Source: Ulva prolifera (taxonomy: Eukaryota > Chlorophyta > Ulvophyceae > Ulvales > Ulvaceae). From it: 64,000 nucleotides of DNA. The stretch spans positions 4,150,022 through 4,214,021 of the forward strand of contig CM041202.1 in the NCBI GenBank assembly GCA_023078555.1. The letters run 5' to 3'. The position numbers and the translations under genes were made by a program. The notes under the pieces are model-generated. The model was not told the DNA's origin. It saw only the letters and a list, made by a program, of their open reading frames with translations, and did not search any database. Every line of letters starts with the position of its first letter. Position 1 is the first letter of the stretch. Below are positions 53,925 to 63,939 of the stretch, piece after piece.

Positions 53925-54060
53925 ATTAAGCAGACGAGATCCGTATGCACTGCAGCCAGTCCTTGAGCATAGATTGTCTTGCTGATAGGTTCAATATGTA
54001 CCATCTTTGATAGACGGTCCACAACTGCAAATATCGCATCATGCCCTTCACAGTTTCAGG
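53925..54060 (-). pseudogene. Gypsy-2 integrase with core deletion
   Basis: The minus strand reads FAVVDRLSKMVHIEPISKTI and then AAVHTDLVCLI, jumping from the first catalytic region to the DLVLLN region near the C-terminus. Compared with gypsy-1 about 460 bp are missing, including the second Asp and the Glu. Both break points in gypsy-1 contain GGATC, so microhomology probably mediated the loss. Confidence 0.78.
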
Positions 54061-54580
54061 AAGATCTGTGATCAGGTCCATTGAGAATGATGCCCACCTG
54101 CGTGCAGGTTCTACATGGGGTGTAGTTCACCCATGGCTTTTGCCGGTCAGCCGTGATCCGTTGGCAGAAGTCACACTTCTCACACCAGCGCTTGAGATCT
54201 GCAACCAAATTGGGCCAGAAGAACAATTGCCTCGCCTGCTTCTGGGTCCTACTGAGGCCCCAGTGACCGGGGAAGGGATTGCTATGTACGGATTCAAACC
54301 TCTCGAACCGTAAATTGTCGTAATCAGGCACTGCGATTTGCTCGTCGGGAGTCCAGAACAACCCGAACTTGTCTTGTCGCAGCTTAGGGTAATTTGGCAT
54401 GTCGGGCGACACCTTCCCTTCTGCGTTACCCCGCTTGAAACGCTTGACAAAGTTTTGTGCAATGAGGCTTTTGACAGAGGCCTCATCGTCTGCGGATCCA
54501 GCCGGATGAGCCATGTCAGCCTCAAAAGTAGATGCAGTGTCATTGGAAGGTTGGGAACCCAGAGGCGTGTCACCAACTAC

Positions 54581-54629
<49 letters not shown>

Positions 54630-54721
54630 TCATGAGCGTGCAATCCTTGCACACTCCGGTCCGCACCAACCAGCTCAGCGTCCCGAGCAACGGCAGCGGC
54701 GCGACGGGCAGCCCCAGTCAA
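54056..54721 (-). pseudogene. Gypsy-2 RNase H-integrase linker and H2C2 finger
   Basis: It reads FEADMAHPAGSADDEASVKS, YPKLRQDKFGLFWTPDEQI, HSNPFPGHWGLSRTQKQARQ, LFFWPNLVADLKRWCEKCDF, the finger that is interrupted by a stop in gypsy-1. It carries a long Gly run from the poly-G tract. Confidence 0.8.
54583..54628. repeat. Poly-C tract (46 C)
   Basis: A run of 46 C on the plus strand, in the gypsy pol linker. At the same place gypsy-1 has only a seven-base G run (near 1357), so the tract grew after the two copies separated. Confidence 0.95.
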
Positions 54722-55232
54722 CTTCGGCGCGACGGGCAGCCCTAGTCAACTTGACCGCAAATAGAACGCAACACACATTGATACGCCCCGGCCGATAACA
54801 CCATACATAATCATAGCCGCACACCACATCCAGCCAACGTGCCCGGCGTTTGAGCGTATGCGCACTCGAAGCAACGTCGAGATAGGTATTGGGCTGATGA
54901 TCAGCTACGATGGTGAACTTGGCACCTTCAAGGTAGCAGCGCCATTCCTTCAGCGCACATATAACAGCCAACATCTCTATGTCAGACACCGAGTAATTTA
55001 ATTTGGGGTCGGACAACTTGAAAGAGTAATAGGCAATGGGATGCCCGTCCTGCATGAGGACGGCTCCCACGGCTGGAGGTTTGGAACAGGCGTCACTAAA
55101 CAAAGTGAAGTGCTTGGAAGGATCAGGAAGGACCAAAACGGGCGCAGATATCAATGCCTGCTTGATGCGACCAAAATCTTCCGTGCACAATGTTGTCCAA
55201 CCAGAAGCAAAGGTAGCACGCATGGCTTGCAT
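54675..55232 (-). pseudogene. Gypsy-2 RNase H
   Basis: It reads FTLFSDACSKPPAVGAVLMQ, NYSVSDIEMLAVICALKEWR, FTIVADHQPNTYLDVASSAH and CYRPGRINV. The Asp in TDHQ is Ala-Asp here (IVADHQ) versus gypsy-1 IVTDHQ. A local rearrangement joins RINV to a repeated TRAARRAEV segment. Confidence 0.8.
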
Positions 55233-55332
55233 GTCGGACGCATTGATACATCTGAAGGGGTTACGCTTGCCAGCATACTCCTATTTTGTCAAGCCCTTCA
55301 GCAGATCCGTCAAAGGCGAAGCCATGGCAGCA

Positions 55333-56193
55333 TAGCCCTTGAAATACTTGCGGAATTAATTGGCTCAATCCAAGAACTGCCTAATGCCGGCCGCAGACTT
55401 AGACTCAGGCCGCGAAGCCACTGTGTCCACCTTGGTAGGATCGGGGCACAGCCCCACGGAAGACACAATGTGACCCAAGTACTTGAGCTCAGGCTTGAAA
55501 AGTTCGCACTTTCTCATTGTGGCAAAGAGCTTATGTTCACGAAGAAGTTGTGGCACCATTTCTAGATGCCGGAAATGTTCTTCCTCCGAGCGCGAGAAAA
55601 CCAAAATTTCATCGAGATAGACGCACACACATTTGTTCAGGTGCGCTCCAAAGACTGAATTCATTGCGTGTTGGAACACAGCCGGAGCATTTGTCAGACC
55701 AAACGCCATTACACCATTCGGATTTGCCAACATGCGTATTAAACGCCGTTTTGGGGATATCAGACACCGACTCTCTCAGCTTGAGGTGATGGTACCCGGC
55801 AGCTAGAGTGCTGAGATACGTTGCGCCATTGAGATTTTCAATCAGATCATCAATGCGTGACATTGGGAATGTGTTCTTCACCGTGATTTTGTTCAACGGT
55901 CGATAGTCGATACACATACGCAATGTTCCATCAGGCTTAGGTACAAACTACACAGGAGCGCCGTATGCAGAGCTAGAAAACTCAACCCAACCATTGTCGA
56001 GACAAACGTTGACTTGACGTTCCATTTCTGCTTTTTCCTTTACCGACAGCCGGAATGGTGGCCTGTTGACAGGTATGGAACCCGGTATGATAGGAATGCA
56101 TTCCGGCGTGATGTCCCCCAAAGACGAAGCACCATGTTGCAGGAGACTTAGATCAGAGAAAACGTCCTTATAATCAGATAGATTCTGGGGCAA
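55333..56193 (-). pseudogene. Gypsy-2 reverse transcriptase, catalytic residues lost
   Basis: Frames 55948-56193, 55609-55923 and 55365-55733 together give IPVNRPPFRLSVKEKAEMER, RMCIDYRPLNKITVKNTFPM, then YLSTLAAGYHHLKL, where the DL of the first catalytic motif is missing. MAFGLTNAPAVFQHAMNSVF and VCVYLDEILVFSR follow, where YLDD has become YLDE (codons at 55608-55619). At least two frame changes occur. Confidence 0.85.
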
Positions 56194-56481
56194 CCGCTCG
56201 CTCCGCTAGGGCGGAGGTGCCGGAGGGGCCTCGCCTTGCCTTGCTTGCGAAGCAGCACCACAAATGGTGATGCAACGCCACACCGAGGCGCCATGAGCAG
56301 CCGCGCTGTTGTACGCGCAGAGATGGGCCCACCCCTAGACACATCTGGTTGACAAGGCGAACCCCCAGAGAACAACGAGCATCCCGGTTTACGCAACCAA
56401 AGGTGATCTGCAACACCAGACGCGGCACAGCCATAGTTGGCCACCACTTGATGTTTATGATACCAGCTATTGCCTAATACC
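56194..56481 (-). pseudogene. Gypsy-2 protease-RT linker
   Basis: The minus frame reads YHKHQVVANYGCAASGVADH and RPSGASGCPR. The start of this part (SWYHKHQ) continues directly from the protease part on the other side of the hAT-like insertion. Confidence 0.72.
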
Positions 56482-57927
56482 TAGGGCTGGCCTATACCGG
56501 TATAAGGGTTTATACCGGTATATGGGTATAGGGTATATATACCGGTATAAGTTCAAAATCAACAGAATAAGGGGTATAATCTCGATATGTCGGTATACCC
56601 TTGAGAGGGGTATATTCAGGCTGTGATATACCCTTGCAGAACATTATTCCCACAGCAACGGGGGTATAGTGGGACTACGTAGCCTACCAGTGCATTAAAT
56701 ATGTGTGGATGTGTGCTGGAGGCGACTCCATGCGTTACTGTGACATCATGCACGATAAACGTCCGTTCTAGTCGTCAGGGATGCACAGAGGAGACTGAAA
56801 ACGATCCGCGGTCCGCAATTCAGTTCAACAATGTGGCTTTGTCGTCTTCGTAAGTTGTGCGTAACATACTGACAATCCTGTCGTCCAAAGCGAAGCCTGG
56901 ATCGGCTTGGACCAGGCTGAGCGTTGTAGAGGTCCCAAGTGTCCGCACACACGCGTGCAATTTAGTATGCAATCATGTGGGCAAGGTTGTCAGCTCGGCA
57001 GCCTGTCGAAGTGTCAAGCGAATGACCACACACTCGGGCACGCGTCGCGCAGCTCAGGTTAAAAGAACAGCTGCGAAGTCAAGTGAGCCCTCGTGCGTTA
57101 ATTGTCACGACTTATGCCATTTGGGTGCTTCTGGTTGTTGTGTACGTGGACTACGGCCAGTAGCATCGATCGCATGGTGCGCTGTCCAGAGCGAGCTGAG
57201 TGTCCGACACGCACAGATCGGACACATATATCTTGCCATACTCTCAGTATGTATATATATACTGCTATAGTCCCGATATGTATACATACTGCTGCTAGGA
57301 ATGCCATGTCCCTTGAGCGAGCTAGAAAAATGATAACGTATTGCTTCAATTCACGTGATCATCAAGCTAGCATGGAAGACTTCGACTTGTTGCTGAGCAC
57401 TATAGAGCAAGAATAGATGATCCGGCTGAACGGGCTGTAAATGGGTTGCAAACGGGGTGTGCTTGGGCTATGAACGAGCTGAGAGGTGCTGAAAGCAGGG
57501 TATGCTGGGAAACCATCTTGGCCATCACCCACATCATCTGTTAATTATGTGACTTATATCATCGGAAAGTTCTGTTTACGTCGATTCCAACAATATAAAA
57601 AGCTTGCTCTGTAACTTTCTGAGCGAATTGCAGTCAATCTTGGAAAGTGAGTAGGGCATTGAGTGTTTTTCCACCCTAACCTGAAACACTCAACAATGCC
57701 TACACAGCGCCTATAAACCTGAAATGAATACTTTCAGTATCAGCAGATATCACAAGAACAAGGGCTTTCTGAATATCTAATTGTTTCTGTGATCAGATGT
57801 TTCATCGCGTCTCTATACTCGAAAACGTTCATTATACCTTTATCTTATACCTGTATACCCTGGGTATAAGAATATATACCCTTATACCGGTATATGGAAC
57901 CCAATATACCCCTTGGGGCCAGCCCTA
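56482..57927. mobile_element. hAT-like DNA transposon 4 (1.45 kb)
   Basis: A perfect 8-bp duplication CTAATACC flanks it (56474-56481 and 57928-57935). The ends are TAGGGCTGGCC and GGCCAGCCCTA. Both subterminal regions are arrays of TATACCGGTATA and GGGTATA motifs. It sits in the gypsy-2 pol gene between protease and RT. An internal plus frame contains a BED-finger-like segment (56857-57270). Confidence 0.9.
56857..57270 (+). pseudogene. Possible BED-type zinc finger remnant in hAT-4
   Basis: The frame contains ACNLVCNHVGKVVSSAACRS followed by VKRMTTHSGTRRAAQVKR. The C..C..GKVVS..RM..H spacing resembles the N-terminal BED finger of hAT transposases. No catalytic domain follows; the next frame (57308-57416, plus) is short. 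This is a weak assignment. Confidence 0.35.
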
Positions 57928-57935
57928 CTAATACC

Positions 57936-58513
57936 ACATCGAAACCAGGCACCATGTCAATGACAATAAATCGGCATGTAGACGAGTGCGCTTGCAGACG
58001 CAGCTTCAACGTCACAGTCTCGGACGAGCGCAGTACCGACCCATACGCCAATTGCACATCAGTGCGACTGGTGATTGTATGTAATTTGTGCAGACGCACA
58101 AAATCTTTGCTAATGAAGGAGTGCGCTGCACCGGAATCCCAGAGAACAGAGCAGCCAACTCCCGCAACCTTGCCGTAAAAAATGAAAGTCGGGCGCGAGT
58201 CGTTTTGTGGCTTACTAAGGGCTTGCAATAGACTAGGCAAGCCGTTCAGAGGCAGTGAACCTGGGTTTGCTCGGCACGGATCATACCAGATTTGGCACAT
58301 AACGTCATCACCTGTGTCCATCGTTATATTACACAGCGATGATAACAAATGACACCCCATCGGAATCATGCGATGTGTTCGTGGAAACCAGGGCGCATAT
58401 GTCAGCCGAGGCAGCACTAGGTACGCATCCGTTGTAGATGGGTTGGCTGATTTGTTGTCAAGATAGCGAGAGACTTCCGAAACCACCATCCACACATCCA
58501 GACACAAGAGCAA
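57936..58513 (-). pseudogene. Gypsy-2 aspartic protease
   Basis: The minus frame reads FIFYGKVAGVGCSVLWDSGA, AHSFISKDFVRLHKLHTITS and CRFIVIDMVPGFDVVL. DSGA is the protease active site, and GFDVVLG is the usual final strand. The frame then runs into the hAT-like element. In this copy the protease itself is uninterrupted. Confidence 0.85.
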
Positions 58514-58756
58514 ATTGATGTTGTTGGATATCGCAACATCAAACGAAATACAATCGGCAGAAGCACAATGGACAGCTACCGAGCACTTCTTGTTGCAGTG
58601 CAGAAACCGTGTAGTGTCAATTGCAGGGATTGCAATTTGCGAAGCATTTCCGTTTCACTTCGAAACCTTGTCAGAATTTCTAACATTCCTGTTGGGATTT
58701 TTGTTGTTACGCAAGTCCACCGCAGTCACTGTAGGCGGCCCGACAGCGCAATTGGG

Positions 58757-58960
58757 TCACAAACATGCCCCTTGGCATGGACACCTCCTTCCATTACCAC
58801 ACTTCGGACAACGGTACCATTGTTTCAACAAATCATCTTCTGGCAAATCAGCCATTCTTTGAACCCTGGACTTGGGCGACTTGTCCGCCGCTGCCTTGAC
58901 ACGCTTGTCAGACGGTGCGTGCCGCATGGGACAAGCCTCGCGTTCTGGACTTGAATGCAT
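58757..58960 (-). pseudogene. Gypsy-2 gag zinc-knuckle-like end
   Basis: It reads MRHAPSDKRVKAAADKSPKS and QWYRCPKCGNGRRCPCQGAC. A CX2C..C.C pattern is present instead of a clean CCHC knuckle. It sits where the nucleocapsid belongs, between the capsid part and the protease. Confidence 0.55.
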
Positions 58961-58974
58961 ACGATGTGCTATGT

Positions 58975-59816
58975 TTAACAGTGAGCCTGTTGATCATATA
59001 CATCAAATGATGCAGTGTGATCTAGTTGAAGCTGATGCTCCGAGGCAGCATGCATCAGAATGTTAGCTCGTACGGCAGTGATTTTTGCTTGAGCATACAC
59101 AAATTTATTGTGATCTACACTGGATGACAACGAAGAATTCCGAGTGTATGTTTGGAACGACTTGATGTCTGCTACCAGAGACTTGGTGTAGAAATTCATC
59201 TCAAGTGGCTTTTCCAAGAATTGCACAACACTATCAGCAAACAGAGCTTGCAGCTGCACCTTGAGATCCGACATACATGCAGGATCATCAAGATGTTTGA
59301 TGTGCAACATTTATGCTGTAAACATAGGCCGTTGGAGGCGTTAACAGATGACAACAACTTGCTGTCGTTCGGAAAGGCAAGCTGCGGGCAGGCTCCATTG
59401 TGCAGCATCGAACCAAGCGTTGAATCGAATGAGCTCACATGCGTCGACAAAATCAGCCAATTTCTCCGAATTATCATGAGAGACGTCGGTAGACGTCATG
59501 CACTCTTTGGCGATTAATATGCCACAAGGCACCGGCGACCGGGGCGAACGAGCATGCAAGCCACTATTGCTCGAATTGGGCGTCACGAGGTTCTCAACAA
59601 GCTCAAGAGTAGATGCCAGATTAGCTTCGAGCAAAGCCATGTGCTCGTCCATTGATCCGATGTTCTCGAATCGCTTGGAGAGTTTAGCCACTTGTGCGGT
59701 AAGACACCGGCGGACAACTCGAACAATTCATCTGTGTCCACGTTTTGTCGAGACGTCGAGGCAACCCCCTCGGAATGGAGACGCTTCAAGAGCGCGTGGG
59801 AATCCTTGGGAGGCAT
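58975..59816 (-). pseudogene. Gypsy-2 gag
   Basis: It starts at ATG 59816 (MPPKDSHALLKRLHSEGVAS). It continues in other frames as LSKRFENIGSMDEHMALLEA, a heptad-like helix, then IRFNAWFDAAQWSLPAACLS, and MLHIKHLDDPACMSDLKVQL with MNFYTKSLVADIKSFQTYTR and ILMHAASE. It aligns with gypsy-3 gag throughout. At least two frame changes and a stop occur. Confidence 0.8.
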
Positions 59817-59902
59817 AATCTGATCGGAAAAAGTCGAAGCGGGAACGCGACGAAGCAAGTTTATAGGACAGAATAGTTCAAAAACTAATCACCGATACCA
59901 AA

Positions 59903-60136
59903 TGTAACACTTAGCAAAATAGAGCAAGAATAAGCAACGGTCCTTCAAGGCACACGCGGACATATAAAGCTAATGTCCGCGCTGGATGTGATCTGCATCG
60001 CACAGCTCATGGGCGTGACACCCGATGACACGGCTTATGCCGGGTCACCGTAAGGGATGACACTTGACCCCCGCTAGCCACCATTTTGCCTAGCTTGCTT
60101 GACCATGACACGTGTCACATGACATTGTGCATGACA
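59903..60136 (-). repeat. Gypsy-2 5' LTR (234 bp)
   Basis: Read on the minus strand it starts TGTCATGCACAATGTCATG and ends AGTGTTACA. TTTGGTATCGGTG, the primer site (59902-59890), follows. It mirrors the gypsy-3 LTR at 60533. Confidence 0.9.
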
Positions 60137-60532
60137 CACATCATGAACGGTGCACCATCACTCTTGATTTGCACGAATCCCAGGGAGACGATGTGGGATG
60201 CGATCAACTTGTTTCACAAACGTGGAGCCGGCTTGAGTCCTGAGAGAGAGCCGGAGAGAGTCTTGAGAGACTTTTGTTCAAGAGACAATCACTTCTTGTG
60301 CCATCATCATATCCTGCTGGTGGTTTCATGAATATCTGCTCTTCTAAATCGCCTTGGATGAGCTTTTATGGCAATGGCATGGCACTCGGGATCAATTTGT
60401 GCTACGATGAGAACCACAAGCGAACCGTACTTGCACACACAACGGGAGAGAAGGCTGCACTGCAGTCTAGTCCACGTCTTTGAAAGACGCATATAATAAC
60501 AAGGCGAGGGTTTTAGTCCTCGATTTAGCCGT
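60137..60532. other. Spacer between two divergent gypsy LTRs
   Basis: About 400 bp between head-to-head LTRs. It has purine-rich GAGAGAGCCGGAGAGAG stretches and AAGAGACAATCAC but no recognised gene or promoter outside the LTRs. The minus frame 60307-60492 is short and unassigned. Confidence 0.5.
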
Positions 60533-60765
60533 TGTCATGCACAGTGTCATGTGACACGCGTCATGGTCAAGCAAGCCTGGCCAAATGGTGGCTAGCGGGG
60601 TCAGGTGTCATCCCTTACGGTGGCACAGCGTAAGTTGTGTCATGGGGTGTCCCTCCAGTGGGCTGTGCGATGCGGGTCACAACCACCGCGGACATAAGCT
60701 ATATATGTCCGGGTGTGCCTTGAATGACCGTTACTTATTCTTGCTCTATTTTGCGTAGTGTTACA
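60533..60765 (+). repeat. Gypsy-3 5' LTR (233 bp)
   Basis: It starts TGTCATGCACAGTGTCATG and ends TAGTGTTACA. It includes a TATA-like GCTATATATGTCC near 60705. Confidence 0.9.
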
Positions 60766-60840
60766 GTTGGTATCGATGAAACGTTTTTGATCTTCTTGAC
60801 TATTTGATTGTGATTCGTGACGTTCATCCGCGTCAAATAC

Positions 60841-61230
60841 ATGGCTCCAAAGGAGACACAACCGCTTCTGAAGCGTCTACATTCCGAGGTCGCCGCTTCG
60901 TCATCTCGCCAAGCCCACGGACAGTACCGAGTTGTGGACTCCACCGAGTTGTCCGCCGCAGTTAAGAAGCTCACCGCGAATGTCACGACTCTTGGCAAGC
61001 GTTTTGACAGCATCGGAGCTATTGACGAGAGATTGGCACTTCTTGAAGCCAATCTTGCGGGTATGATTGATCTGGTTGAGAAGCTCGTGACCGACAAGGG
61101 TGAGGTTTGCCATTCTCGCTCTCGTTCAATGGTTGCTACGGCACCACACACTAATTCCAAGTCAACATATCGTGATGTTATGCTCAATAATCATCATTCA
61201 AATTCTGGATGTGCAAAATTCGAGCAATAG
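60841..61230 (+). pseudogene. Gypsy-3 gag, N-terminal part
   Basis: It starts at ATG 60841 (MAPKETQPLLKRLHSEVAAS) and includes ELSAAVKKLTANVTTLGKRF with DSIGAIDERLALLEANLAGM, a long helix. It stops at 61230; the sequence after the stop continues in other frames (FNACFDAAQWKLSATCLSER) to the solo LTR at 61465. Confidence 0.82.
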
Positions 61231-61464
61231 TGGCTCGATGCCTCGCTTGCCTTGTTCGCCGGTGCGTCGAGGCATCTTCAAGAATGCATGACATCTATCG
61301 AGGATTTCTATGGCAATTTGGATTAAAAGGCCGGTGTTGTCAACGCATACGAACTGATTAGATTCAATGCTTGCTTCGATGCGGCACAATGGAAGTTGTC
61401 CGCAACTTGCCTTTCCGAGCGACAGCAAGTGCTTGTCATATGTCAACGCCACCAAGGGCCCATG

Positions 61465-61843
61465 TGTCACAAATGAGGTCCATCCCAGACACAATGCATG
61501 ACATGCAAGTACGAACATGAGTTTGGTGGCTACGGGCCCAACATGTTACGTTATGACATATGCATGATCATAGGCATAAGCACAATCCATGCGAGGATTG
61601 TGTGCATTCACTGGAATTATGACCGCCGTAGACTTGACTCATCGGTGGCATATAGTCAAGTGCCTCCAAGTCTACTGTAACTATTCTCTTACAGTCTTAC
61701 CGGTGCCCGTATTGCCTCACTGCAGTACAACATTTCCCTGATCTGTGTATAGCCGTCGTACGACGTGAGTGCTCCACATGTAACGGCTTTGCAGCCCACT
61801 AAGTAGCTTAACAAATGCTGCGCATAGATCCTTGATTACAATA
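61465..61843 (+). repeat. Solo LTR, copia family B (379 bp), in gypsy-3 gag
   Basis: It starts TGTCACAAATGAGG and ends TTGATTACAATA. It is flanked by the perfect 5-bp duplication CCATG (61460-61464 and 61844-61848). Gag resumes on the right as LHIKHLEDPACM. The terminal CAATA in place of CA suggests end mutation. Confidence 0.9.
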
Positions 61844-61972
61844 CCATGCTTGAAGCATATTTGTTGCACATCAAACATCTTGAAGACCCTGCATGTATGG
61901 TGGATCTCAAGGTACATGCAAGCTCTGTTTGTTTATTGTGATGTGCAATTCAAAGACAAGGCACTAGATATG

Positions 61973-62261
61973 TGCTCGAATGCAAGCGCGCGTGGAAGCC
62001 TCGTACCGTAAGTTTAGTTGGGGGAAATGTTAAATATGTGTGCGGAGTTCTTAGCACATGACGCCTGAGATCTAGGATCACACATGCATGGTCAGTACCT
62101 GAGTCAGATACTTGAACCATGCCCTTCTTCAACCTGTACATGGCGCTGGAATTCGTCTTCTCACTCGCGGACTGACGCCTGCCATGTGTCAGCCATTTGT
62201 CACCTTCTACGTGCATCACCACGTGCACTTGCCTTGGGCGCTATGAGGCACTTTCACAACA
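61973..62261 (+). repeat. Solo LTR, family C (289 bp), in gypsy-3 gag
   Basis: It starts TGCTCGAATGCAAGC and ends TTTCACAACA, flanked by the perfect 5-bp duplication ATATG (61968-61972 and 62262-62266). It aligns with 13624-13901. Gag resumes as MKFSAKSLVADIKS. Confidence 0.92.
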
Positions 62262-62448
62262 ATATGAAATTCTCTGCCAAGTCTCTGGTAGCAGACATCA
62301 AGTCGTCCTAGACATACGAAAGTCTTCGCTGGCATCCAGTGTACATCCAAGTGAATTCGTGTATGCAAAGCTTAGGCAGAAAGTGACTGTTGTACGAGCT
62401 TACATTCTGATGCATGCTGCCTCCGAATTGTCAGAACTTATTGCAGTT
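62262..62448 (+). pseudogene. Gypsy-3 gag, C-terminal remnant
   Basis: KFSAKSLVADIKSS, SSLASSVHPSEFVYAKLRQK and LMHAASELSELIAVCQ match gypsy-2 gag. It ends at the copia LTR at 62449; the remaining pol of gypsy-3 is gone. Confidence 0.78.
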
Positions 62449-62722
62449 TGTCAGTGGTCTGGTCAGGGGAGCCGGTATGCCATACCTTCTACGCACAGAG
62501 TTAGAACCTTGGAATACTTTGAGGCGATATCTAGTATTGTGAGTAAGACGAATGGCTACATGTCGAAGTGTGCATCTCAATATATGCACACGAACGGTCA
62601 AGATTACGGCGGAGATCCTCGGCGGATCTCCCTCACTACTCCGTGATAACCCCACCGGCAGCTGTCACATGCACCCAATCCGCAAATCGGCCCGTGCATG
62701 ACAGCACTTGTCGCCACACAGC
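62449..62722 (-). repeat. Copia A LTR, diverged
   Basis: It starts on the plus strand TGTCAGTGGTCTGG and includes TATGCACACGAACGGTCAAG and TACGGCGGAGATCCTCG, matching 41.9-42.2 kb. The outer end near 62722 is worn and has no TGACA. Confidence 0.7.
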
Positions 62723-62744
62723 TTGCTTCAGGCCATATACGGTT

Positions 62745-63282
62745 TTACACGATTTCCATACACGATTTCCATACACGTGATTTCCCGTCTGTGAAGTACA
62801 GGGGTTGTTCAACAAAAACTCCTTCTAGTTCACCATTCAGAAATGCACGTTTTATATCTGTATGCTTAATCTCTAAATCATCTAGAGCAGCAATAGACAG
62901 CAGCACACGCTCTGTTGCATAACTACCGACAGGGGACCAAGTCTTAAACAATATATACCTTATATCATATCTGAGAAAAACCATGAGCTACATAAAGTGC
63001 CTTGTAGCGCTGAAGATCTCATGTAAGCCCGCGCTTGATCTTGAACACCCACTTGCCCGAGATTGCCTTCTTTCCCGCAGGCACATAGCACAACCCGAAG
63101 GTTCCATGCTCACCCAGTGCATCCACCTCTTCCTGCATGGCACGCAGCCAAGCATCGATTTCCGGACCCGTGAGCCCTTCCTTCATAGAAGGCATATCAG
63201 GGTCAGAGGCCTTCTGCTTCCTGGTGGCATCTGCTCTGCGCGACCCATGACGCGGAGCACTCTGCTGCTCAACAGACTCCAC
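62745..63282 (-). pseudogene. Copia A reverse transcriptase, N-terminal part
   Basis: The minus frame 63019-63282 reads EIDAWLRAMQEEVDALGEHG and AGKKAISGKWVFKIKRG, and 62745-62984 reads TWSPVGSYATERVLLSIAAL, DLEIKHTDIKRAFLNGELEG with the first catalytic Asp (HTDIKRAFL), and EQPLYFTDGKSRVW. A frame change separates the two; the YVDD part is deleted. Confidence 0.82.
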
Positions 63283-63285
63283 GTG

Positions 63286-63939
63286 CTAATGCTTCAGGCC
63301 TGCACCGGACACTCCACAGTCAGCCGCGGATGATGTGTCCTGATTGCAGCCTGGAGACTTGATGTCAGCTACAACAGTTTCACTACTAGCATTAGAACCT
63401 GCGGGCTCATGCACAGCAGCTACATCCGCAGCCAAAGGAACAAGGTGTCTGCGTACAAGCGGATTGAAATGTTGTGCAGGCAAAATGGCTGAAACGGCTC
63501 TGACCTCATCTGGAGGGTCAATCCCTACCGCGGCAGAGGGGTCATCCCGGATCTCTCCCCTTAATTCGGACCCGGAATCCTCCCCAACTTCGTCAGGCTC
63601 ATCCTCCCAGGGGTGCTTCAGCTCCTCAGCTGCTCGCAGGGGCTTAGATACTGCTCCCGCATCAGATGCAGAGGCCGCGGACGAATTACTTCCGAAGCGG
63701 GCCCGCTGAGCCTCACTGTGCTGGTGGGCCACAGCCGCCTTGTCATCGCTGATTGTGTTGTCCATGTCGTCGTCAGTATACATGTCTGGAGCGTTTTTGT
63801 CCATGTCATCATCAGAAGACGAGGAGGAGGACGTCAGCGTGACAATGCGAGTCGATGCTGGCCCAGGATCCTGAATGCGCGCAGCACGGGTCACCACAAG
63901 CTCATTAGTGTGGCTGGGAAGTGGCTGGCTGTTGGACAC
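63286..63939 (-). pseudogene. Copia A integrase-RT linker
   Basis: The Ser/Asp-rich frame (VTLTSSSSSSDDDMDKNAPD, ELKHPWEDEPDEVGEDSGSE, FNPLVRRHLVPLAADVAAVH) matches the linker at 39.3-40.1 kb. Its Asp-rich character is conserved between copies. It is open to the window's edge region. Confidence 0.75.

Larger units (their letters stand above)
52246..60136 (-). mobile_element. Ty3/gypsy chromovirus gypsy-2
   Basis: A minus-strand element with all parts in order: 5' LTR (60136-59903), primer site, gag, zinc-knuckle-like part, protease, RT, RNase H, zinc finger, deleted integrase, chromodomain, polypurine tract (CATGGGGGGAGCTT, near 53400) and 3' LTR (53395-52246, split). It contains a hAT-like element (56482-57927) and a 0.9 kb insertion in the 3' LTR. 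The outer flanks (TTAGG and CACAT) do not match as a target duplication, so the two ends may come from different insertions. Confidence 0.87.
60533..62448 (+). mobile_element. Ty3/gypsy element gypsy-3, 5' end only
   Basis: It has an LTR (60533-60765), primer site (TTGGTATCGATG) and gag, and is cut at 62448 by a copia LTR. Two solo LTRs were inserted into gag (61465-61843 and 61973-62261). It is the same family as gypsy-1 and gypsy-2. Confidence 0.87.
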
